Below, piece after piece: positions 6,771-11,630 of a stretch of DNA of 11,630 nucleotides. The stretch covers positions 1 through 11,630 of the forward strand of contig VKHC01000488.1 in assembly GCA_015143735.1 (NCBI GenBank), written 5' to 3'. Below the pieces are notes generated by a model. It saw only the letters and a list, made by a program, of their open reading frames with translations. It was not told where the DNA came from and searched no databases. How positions within the stretch are numbered: position 1 is the first letter of the stretch; each line of letters starts with the position of its first letter. The translations under genes and the position numbers were made by a program. This DNA comes from Synura sp. LO234KE (lineage: Eukaryota > Sar > Synurophyceae > Synurales > Mallomonadaceae).

Positions 6771-6897
6771 GTCTGCCTGGTGTAGGATGGGTGTACCGCC
6801 CTGCCACTTCCCTCTTATTTTACAGCTACACATATGTCTGTCTGGTGTAGGATATGTGCAGTGCCCTTCACCTCCCCTTTTATTTCATAGCTATGCA
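6771..6897 (+). repeat. 65-bp tandem array 2 (two units)
   Basis: Units start at 6771 and 6836, 65 bases apart. Both keep the acceptor-like GGTGTAG followed by GATGGGTGTACCGCC or GATATGTGCAGTGCC. These are altered forms of the first codons of an ankyrin exon. Block 3 is joined directly after CTATGCAAAGACG, so no ankyrin exon body remains. Positions 6769-6999 are open on the + strand across the array and block 3, but this reads non-coding sequence and I do not support it as a gene. Confidence 0.7.
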
Positions 6898-7085
6898 AAG
6901 ACGGTGAGGGATGAATTAGTTACGAAGATTGGAGCACTACCAACGACTCAAACCCATCGTTACTATCATCTGAGTGACTCACTACCGCCGCCAAAATAAA
7001 TCCATCGAGATCAACTTCTGAGGAAATCAGCAATTCGAGATCGGACTCTGAGGAGATCAGCAATTCGAGTTCGATAAAAGAGTTT
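6898..7085 (+). pseudogene. Block 3-4 fragment before the long decayed gene
   Basis: The fragment begins at GGTGAGGGATGAATTAGTTA, where part of block 3 (RDLxGISYED) has been deleted. It continues with GAAGATTGGAGCACTACCAA and the Ser-rich stretch, interrupted by a stop (CTGAGTGACTCAC). Block 4 has two SRSDSEEIS-type units (7015-7060). After AATTCGAGTTCGATAAAAGA the similarity to block 4 stops. From 7086 to 7189 I see no family match, only a short open frame ending VDIKK and TGA at 7155-7157. The minus strand is also open here (6920-7312), as it is over other block 3-4 copies, because of codon composition. Confidence 0.5.
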
Positions 7086-7189
7086 GAAACTGCGACGTCG
7101 TTCTTAACACTAAGAATGATAGAGAGAAAGCATTCGCCTGTGGATATCAAGAAATGATTTAGGATTTTTCTACAAAGGCACACAAATAG

Positions 7190-9469
7190 AAGGATGAACA
7201 AACCTGCCGTCAGCACTGGTTTCGTAAAATACTGATATGGGCCATGTGTCAACGAACGGGCCCTTTCACTGTTATTGTAGATAATCGATCTCGTAATGAA
7301 ATCCAGGATCAAATACCAGAGTTTGTAGCTTATGAAAATATGAAATGTGCTGCGTCCTGATAGTGATCATGAGTCTGAGTTATCGAGAGGAATCTCACTC
7401 CCCTTCCAGTTTGGTTGAGAGTGAAACTGAAGATGGCCATGATAGGCATGACGGTAGCGTCTTCGATATCGATGAAACCACTGTTAATCATGCCGTTAAG
7501 AATCAAAACACAACTCATTGATAGGAGTCTCACCTCACACCATTGACTGCATAGTGAGTAGAGGAATCGGTAATCTCTCTCTCGAGAGTAGTCAAACTAA
7601 CGAAGGCGAGGCTGATTTACGAGATGATATCAGTGACTTTAGTGCTGACGATACTTTACGTAATTCTGCAGTGGAGGGAAACTTTACTCAAACAGAGGTG
7701 GGAAGTAATGCTTCGAATATTCCTCAGAGTCCAGTTCGGGAAAGACCACGTAGCTATAGTACTATTGACCAGCACGACAATACAGCTGACAAGGAATATA
7801 GTGACCAAGTCATCGACCCGTCGATTTATCATATTATGGAACAGTATCTGGGAGATCCAGTGCTGAGCCAGTTTCGAGGTTTACATTACTTTACCACACT
7901 TTGAAGTAAGCTCACTTGGGATTGGTTGAGAAATAATGGAAATCCGAGATTTGTAAGATGTGACACATGCTCTCAGTTTTATAGCACGCCATACAGGAGG
8001 CACCGTAACAGCGCTAACACCAAACTTGGTTGTGATAACGTGGCTCGACTGCGGAATTACGTACGTCAAAGCAAAAGAATACCGTTTGCGCATCCGAACA
8101 CACGATCAAGATTGTCAAGTGAGAGACTGCGTACGGATTAACTTCGAATCTTTGACCATACCGAAAGTCAGGATACCGCCGCGGATGAGTCAGATGAACA
8201 GGACTCTTATATCATGCCTAAAGTTACGGCGCTAACACCAAACTTGGCTGTTACAATGTAGCTCGACTGCGGAAATACGTATGTCAAAGCAAATGAATAC
8301 CTTTTGCGCATCAAATCGCACTACCAAGATTGTCAACAGAGAGACTGCGTACAGATTTACTTTGAATCTTTGACCATACAGAAAGTCAAGATAAAGTCAC
8401 TGATGAGTCAAATGAACAAGACTCTACGTCCTCTGAGAGTAGCGATGACTCAGGGCCCTCACCTGATCGAAACCGTGATCTGTTGAAAGCAATTAATCTT
8501 CACCTCCACCTGAAAGAGAGAATTTAATTGAGGGTGAAAGGGCCAGAGCGATATTTGACTCTTTGAACGAGAGCACCTCACCTGCCTCAATTCCTTAGTA
8601 TTAAGAGTACTCACATGTATTGGTACGGGAGCAGGCGTTGATTAAATTGGAAAGAGAAATTGTGGAAAGTGATGAGCCTATACTCCCTGCAGCTGGCACA
8701 AATTGCGAAAATCTATCTTTGTCTACCGACAATATGAACAATATTACCTGTGTCAGCGCTAACTTCCAGAGTGAGAACCTAACAAGCTTGGTCAACGGGG
8801 ACTTGGTACTCCTGGAGTGGAAATATCGAGCTATCCCTAATTTGGAACTTTGGGAAAGTTTGATTGGCATGTGGCTTCTCAACTGCTACGACGACATGGG
8901 GATAGATCTTGATGGAATCAGTTATGAAGATTGGCTCACTACCAACGACTCAAGCCCTTCGTCATTAGCATCTGAGGGGTTCACTACTGCCACCGCTACT
9001 ACTCAGTTAGAACTTTGGGTGCGTTTGATTGACGTGTGCCTTATCGACTGCTACGACGAGACGGTGAGAGATCTTTAAGGAATCAGTTATGAAGATCGGT
9101 TAACTATTCACGATATCAGCCGTTTGTTATCAATGTCTGATGGGCTCACCACCGCCGCCAATACAAAACCATCCATACAAATCTCTGAGGATATAATCAA
9201 GTCGAACTCAGACTCTGAAGAGATCAGCATCTCCGGATTTCTTATAGCGCGAATTACGACGCCATGTCATGTTGACACCAGACACTATGTTTGAGAATCA
9301 ATGTATGTCAAAGGAATACAAGACTTTTACCAAGCAACAGCGAGGACTGATGAAACAGTTCACGTCGACAAATCTGTTTGGAACTATACAAATGAAAAAT
9401 TGGCGATATGCACATTTAAGTCCTCAGCCATGTCGACGAGTCTTCATAAGACCTGGAAATTATACTTGA
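7190..9469 (+). pseudogene. Long decayed intronless-looking gene whose C-terminal half is blocks 1-5
   Basis: Consecutive + frames can be followed for about 2.3 kb. First comes 7190-7357 (WFRKILIWAMCQRTGPFTVI), then an overlapping acidic frame 7336-7518 (SPSSLVESETEDGHDRHDG). Next is a long frame from 7500 interrupted only by TGA 7902 and TAA 8139. It includes YSTIDQHDNTADKEYSDQ, a possible Cys-His cluster (CDTCSQFYSTPYRRH) and ESQDTAADESDEQDS. A 218-base out-of-frame duplication follows, then 8366-8495 (STSSESSDDSGPSP), a one-base loss, and a frame from about 8497 with AIFDSLNEST. Stops TAG 8596 and TAA 8602 precede block 1 (QALIKLEREI), block 2, and two copies of block 3. After TAA 9076, block 4 has a one-base insertion at about 9254. 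Block 5 is intact and ends in PGNYT and TGA 9467-9469. I recognise no family. The minus frames over 6920-7533 I take as shadows. Confidence 0.6.
8005..8440 (+). repeat. 218-base direct tandem duplication inside the decayed gene
   Basis: Positions 8005-8222 and 8223-8440 are diverged direct copies (GCGCTAACACCAAACTTGG at 8011 and 8229). The offset of 218 is not a multiple of three, so the second copy is read in a different frame. Both encode NTKLGC, NVARLR, RLRTDL and IFDHTESQD. The first copy has TAA at 8139 where the second has TTA (Leu). The second has TGA at 8363 where the first has CGA (Arg), and a further TGA at 8294 where the first has AGA. The stops arose independently after the duplication. 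Confidence 0.75.
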
Positions 9470-9674
9470 CTTGCATCAGTGGTTGATTAGTTACTATCCC
9501 TACGGGGTTCGCTCATCCATAAACCTATCTACTCCATTAAAGCACCCGAAATAGGGGATGAGTCAGAGTACTGATGAGATGCACAGTTGATCTTTAATCT
9601 TTTGAGCTGAATTGGACATATTAATTTTTTTGCCATTTATATTAATATCTTTTCAATAAATAGACTTTTCGTGT
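9470..9674 (+). repeat. Block 6 copy with AATAAA after the intact block 5 stop
   Basis: This copy directly follows the preserved TGA of the decayed gene. It has CTTGCATCAGTGGTTGATTA, CGCTCATCCATAAACC, CCCGAAATAGGGGATGAG, box CTGATGAG at 9571, a shortened GTTGATCTTTAATC, and TTTTCAATAAA with AATAAA at 9655-9660. Its place, about 190 bases after a stop codon, is what a 3' untranslated region with a polyadenylation signal would look like. Fourteen bases further on, the third 65-bp array begins. Confidence 0.65.
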
Positions 9675-9985
9675 GTCTCTGGTGTAGTGTGGATGTACTG
9701 CCCTTCACCTCCCATCTCATGTAGTATCTTTACCTATCCATCTGTCTGATTGATGTAGGATGTTTGCAGTGCCTTTCACCTCCCGTCTTATTTTATACCT
9801 TTGCATATATCGGAACATGATGATGACGTCTTCCATAGTTTCTTTTCAATTAATATACGTATGTCTGTCTGGTGTAGGATAGATGTACTGCCCTTCACCT
9901 CTCATCTTATTTCATACCTACACATATGCCTGTTGGTGTAGGATGGTTGCAGTGCCCTTCACCTGGCCACTTTCACATATTTTTT
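9675..9985 (+). repeat. 65-bp array 3 (four units, interrupted)
   Basis: Units start at 9675, 9744, 9863 and 9927. All four keep a TGTAG acceptor-like core, followed by TGTGGATGTACTGCCCTTCA-type sequence. Between units 2 and 3 a 55-base interruption includes TTTCTTTTCAATTAATATAC, which is a decayed block 6 end, so unit 3 was added with its own upstream flank. Unit 4 is cut short at CACCTGGCCAC and runs into the T-rich tract (ATATTTTTTTACC) that precedes ankyrin exon D. The array therefore lies immediately upstream of a functional-looking exon, within 45 bases of it. Confidence 0.72.
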
Positions 9986-10027
9986 TACCACTTCACTAAT
10001 ATTTTTAATACCTGTATATCTGAGAAG

Positions 10028-10126
10028 AATGGTTGGACCGCACTTCAAATCGCCTCATGGAACGGACACACTTCTACGATCCAGGCGCTTATGGATAGAA
10101 ATGCACAGATCGACCTTCAGAATGTG
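10028..10126 (+). CDS. Ankyrin-repeat exon D
   Basis: A 33-codon phase-0 exon translates to NGWTALQIASWNGHTSTIQA, followed by LMDRNAQIDLQNV. It retains G-W-T-A-L, W-N-G-H and the second helix. The usual G-A after the helix is N-A. The acceptor GTATATCTGAGAAG is weaker than in the other exons, with few pyrimidines close to the AG. The donor is GTAAGA at 10127. The 137-base intron to exon E starts like that of exon B and contains ATGTATGTTCCGGTACATAA, which recurs in a diverged form at about 11241. Four acceptor-like sites of the 65-bp array lie just upstream. Confidence 0.78.
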
Positions 10127-10263
10127 GTAAGATAATGCGGAGAATCAGACTTGAGGCTGCTCTTTAAAATGTATGTTCCGGTACATAAGAATCACGTGTG
10201 CACGTATTCTATGATCGGTATATGTAATTTTCATTTTTCGTCTATGTCGCATCGCTCATGTAG

Positions 10264-10362
10264 TATGGGGCTACTACACTATACGTCGCGTCTCGGAAGG
10301 GGCATACCGATACGGTCCAGGCGCTCATAGATGGAGGGGCACGGATTAACCTCCCGCAAAAT
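10264..10362 (+). CDS. Ankyrin-repeat exon E (diverged)
   Basis: The 33 codons read YGATTLYVASRKGHTDTVQA, followed by LIDGGARINLPQN. The consensus N-G-W-T is Y-G-A-T, and the end has Pro in place of Asp-Leu-Gln spacing. The acceptor GCTCATGTAG ends at 10263. The donor is GTATGG at 10363, so exon length and phase are still exactly 99 bases and 0. This preservation despite sequence drift hints at recent use. Bases after the donor match those after exons A and F (AATAGAGAGTTCAACTTGAC). Thirty-seven bases downstream, after CTACATAG, block 2 begins in frame. Confidence 0.65.
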
Positions 10363-10399
10363 GTATGGAAAATAGAGAGTTCAACTTGACCCTACATAG

Positions 10400-10507
10400 A
10401 ATTGTGTCAGCCTTAACTTCCAAAGACAGCTCGATATGCGTCCCTCTTATCACTTGGAGAACCTTACCAGATTAATCAAAGGAGACCTGGGTGTTACCGT
10501 TGACTAG
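10400..10507 (+). CDS. Possible short terminal exon with block 2 tail
   Basis: After CTACATAG (10392-10399), 35 codons are open: NCVSLNFQRQLDMRPSYHLE, then NLTRLIKGDLGVTVD and TAG at 10505-10507. This is block 2 with good conservation up to GDL. The frame fits a phase-0 join from exon E if 10363-10399 is removed. Without splicing, the exon E frame meets TGA soon after the donor. After the stop, CATCAAAAGTTGATTACTAT is block 6, so blocks 3-5 have been deleted and the tail is short but uninterrupted. A 37-base intron would be unusually small for an animal, so this is a candidate only. Confidence 0.4.
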   Translation, partial: NCVSLNFQRQLDMRPSYHLENLTRLIKGDLGVTVD

Positions 10508-10660
10508 CATCAAAAGTTGATTACTATCACAATAACGCTCATCCATTAACCTATCCACTCCATAAAATAAAAGGGCAATTGTCGATAGAGAGTTTCAGAC
10601 TTGACCTATTCTGGAGCAGAAATATTCAAACTCGAAAGCGCCGCTGAGAATCAACGGACC
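10508..10660 (+). repeat. Partial block 6 and intron-derived fragment
   Basis: Block 6 is represented by TTGATTACTATCAC, CGCTCATCCATTAACC and CTATCCACTCCATAAAATAA (10512-10571), then cut. The next piece, GATAGAGAGTTTCAGACTTGACC (10583-10605 region), matches the intron start found after ankyrin exons. It is followed by bases with no match that I can see, up to GAATCAACGGACC of block 4/5. Confidence 0.5.
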
Positions 10661-10998
10661 AAGCTACAGCGATGACTGTGGAGACTATCAGCGTTTACAA
10701 ATATGTTTGGAACGATTCTGTTTGAAATGAACAATTGGCGATATGTACATTCGAGTCCTCAGCCTAGTCGACGAGTCTTCAGAAGACCTGCAAATCATAC
10801 TTGACTTGCATCAGTAGTTGATTACTGTCCCTACGGAGTTCGCTTATTCACTAGCCTATCTACTCCACTAATGGACCCAAAATCGGGGATGAGTCAGAGC
10901 ACTGATGAGATGCACAGTCGATCTTCCAGCTTTTGAGCCAAATTCTTTCGGACACATTTTTTTGTTTTACATTTTATATCAATTTCTCTTCAATAAAT
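10640..10998 (+). repeat. Block 5-6 copy with AATAAA
   Basis: Block 5 begins with a deletion (GAATCAACGGACCAAGC) and continues to CAGCCTAGTCGACGAGTCTT and CCTGCAAATCATACTTGA. It shares CAGCGTTTACAAATATG with the copy at about 6147. Block 6 has box CTGATGAG at about 10902, GTCGATCTTCCAGC and TTTGTTTTACATTTTATATC, and ends in AATAAA at 10992-10997. The T-rich bases from 10998 to 11054 then form the polypyrimidine part of the intron before exon F. An open frame starting at ATG 10905 runs through this block into exon F, but it crosses the acceptor and I do not support it. Confidence 0.6.
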
Positions 10999-11054
10999 AT
11001 TTTTTGTTTTCACCGTTTATCTTGATTGCTTTTCACATAATATGTATGATGCAG

Positions 11055-11153
11055 AATGGTTGGACCGCCCTTCACATCGCCTCTCAGTACGGTCATACCG
11101 CTACAGTCCAGATGCTCGCGGATAGAGGGGCACAAGTTGATCGTCAAAACGAG
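11055..11153 (+). CDS. Ankyrin-repeat exon F
   Basis: A 33-codon phase-0 exon translates to NGWTALHIASQYGHTATVQM, followed by LADRGAQVDRQNE. It is close to the family consensus, including T-A-L-H, G-H-T and R-G-A. The acceptor TATGTATGATGCAG ends at 11054, and this is the only exon here with CAG instead of TAG. The donor is GTTAGA at 11154, which departs from the usual GTAAGA at the third base and may be weak. Retention of the intron would add 17 residues before TAG at 11205-11207. Confidence 0.78.
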
Positions 11154-11312
11154 GTTAGATACAATGGAGAGTTAACCTTGATTCTACATAGAGTAGAGAG
11201 GTAGAGACAGTAGAGAATTAAACTTGGCCTACTCTCATTGATGTATTTCCCGGTACATGTGCAGAATCAATTGTGTACTATCGATATTTGTGATCGTTGT
11301 CGTGCGATTCAC
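11154..11312 (+). other. Intron-derived sequence with two copies of the intron start
   Basis: The bases after exon F repeat the intron start seen after exons A and E (ATACAATGGAGAGTTAACCT, then CTACATAG at 11184-11191), but block 2 does not follow. A second intron-start-like segment, GAGAATTAAACTTGGCC at 11214, is followed by ATGTATTTCCCGGTACATGT, a relative of the exon D intron. Beyond it, AATCAATTGTGTACTATCGA may be a trace of block 2. No gene is supported here on either strand. Confidence 0.45.
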
Positions 11313-11630
11313 GTCAAAAAATGAAAGACTTTTACCAAACAGCAGCGAAGACTGTTGAAACAACCTACTGTTGAAACAAAATGTTTGGAACTTTTCTGTT
11401 TGAAATGAAAAATTGGCAATATTCACATTTGAGTCCTCAGCCAAGTCGACGGGTCGTCGTAATACCTGGAAATTATACTTGACTTGCATCAGTAGCTGTC
11501 TGATATCACTGTGGGGTTCGCTCATTTTTTTAAATATCTGATTAACTTAGAATGGGGTTCGCTCATCCATTAACCTATCTACTCCATTAAAGCACCCGAA
11601 ATAGGGGATGAGTCAGAGTACTGATGAGAT
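11313..11630 (+). repeat. Block 5-6 copy running out of the window
   Basis: Block 5 starts at about 11317 (CAAAAAATGAAAGACTTTTA), with the CAACGTCGACAAATCTG part replaced by AACCTACTGTTGAAACAAAA. It then continues normally to CAGCCAAGTCGACGGGTCG and GGAAATTATACTTGAC. Block 6 is interrupted: TGGGGTTCGCTCAT occurs at 11512-11525 and again at 11553-11566, with 27 A/T-rich bases between. After the second occurrence block 6 continues to box CTGATGAG at about 11621, where the window ends. Confidence 0.6.

Noticed and set aside
6920-7533. Minus-strand open frames of 130 and 67 codons, the first with a hydrophobic segment
   Set aside because: Over the first part of this region the + strand carries blocks 3 and 4. 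Minus-strand openness recurs over other block 3-4 copies (for example 5073-5345) because GAG, ATC and TCT codons read well in reverse. No start context, splice signals or family motif supports the minus frames.
10905-11204. 99-codon + frame starting in block 6 with a hydrophobic segment before ankyrin exon F
   Set aside because: The hydrophobic part is the T-rich intron end and includes the AATAAA. The frame crosses the GCAG acceptor of exon F. Intron retention could express it, but nothing favours this over splicing.
1-11630. Transposon with terminal inverted repeats, retroelement with polymerase, tRNA or rRNA genes
   Set aside because: I saw no inverted repeat ends, no reverse transcriptase or transposase motifs, and no tRNA or rRNA-like sequence on either strand by eye. 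A search with dedicated tools could still find weak cases.

Overview
The window looks like eukaryotic nuclear DNA, probably from an early-branching animal. A demosponge-type genome is my best guess, at low confidence. There are no operons, ribosome-binding sites or long uninterrupted reading frames. Instead there are six separate 99-bp exons, each encoding exactly one 33-residue ankyrin repeat. Each is bounded by AG and GT, and every junction is phase 0. The rest is a mosaic of duplicated and decaying pieces of one unrecognised coding sequence and its 3' flank.

To describe the mosaic I divide the repeated sequence into blocks. Blocks 1 to 5 are coding on the + strand. Block 1 has the motif ALITLERE. 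Block 2 has CVSANFQRQLDM and LTSLVNGDLVLLERKYRA. Block 3 has CYDEMVRDL and GISYEDRLTTNDSSPS. Block 4 is SRSDSEE-rich and ends in RRHVTFTPDTVFENQ. Block 5 has FTKQQRRLLRQSTSTNLFG and ends in RRVFIRPGNYT plus a stop. Block 6 follows that stop, is non-coding, and in four copies ends in AATAAA. Block 6 often runs directly into the splice acceptor of an ankyrin exon or of a decayed one.

Layout. Positions 1-1430 hold a broken block 1-5 copy and three block 6 copies. Positions 1437-1682 hold a dead and an intact ankyrin exon. Positions 1721-3230 hold scrambled block fragments. Positions 3307-3672 hold two intact ankyrin exons. Positions 3673-4410 hold more blocks. Positions 4461-4652 hold a 65-bp tandem repeat made from an ankyrin-exon splice junction. 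Positions 4660-5725 hold the best-preserved block 1-6 copy. Positions 5727-7080 hold further fragments and a second 65-bp array. Positions 7190-9469 hold the longest version of the unknown gene: an intronless-looking decayed coding sequence whose second half is blocks 1-5. Positions 9675-9985 hold a third 65-bp array. Positions 10028-10362 hold two ankyrin exons, followed by a short possible terminal exon. Positions 11055-11153 hold the sixth ankyrin exon, and block 5-6 copies run to the window end.

How the parts may work together (inference): phase-0 ankyrin exons can be added or skipped without breaking frame. At two places an ankyrin exon is followed, after only 37-38 bases ending in AG, by block 2 in the correct frame. 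The locus may therefore be, or have been, an ankyrin-repeat gene cluster with repeated alternative C-terminal tails and polyadenylation sites. Most tail copies carry stops or frameshifts. Nothing here shows which exons are transcribed.
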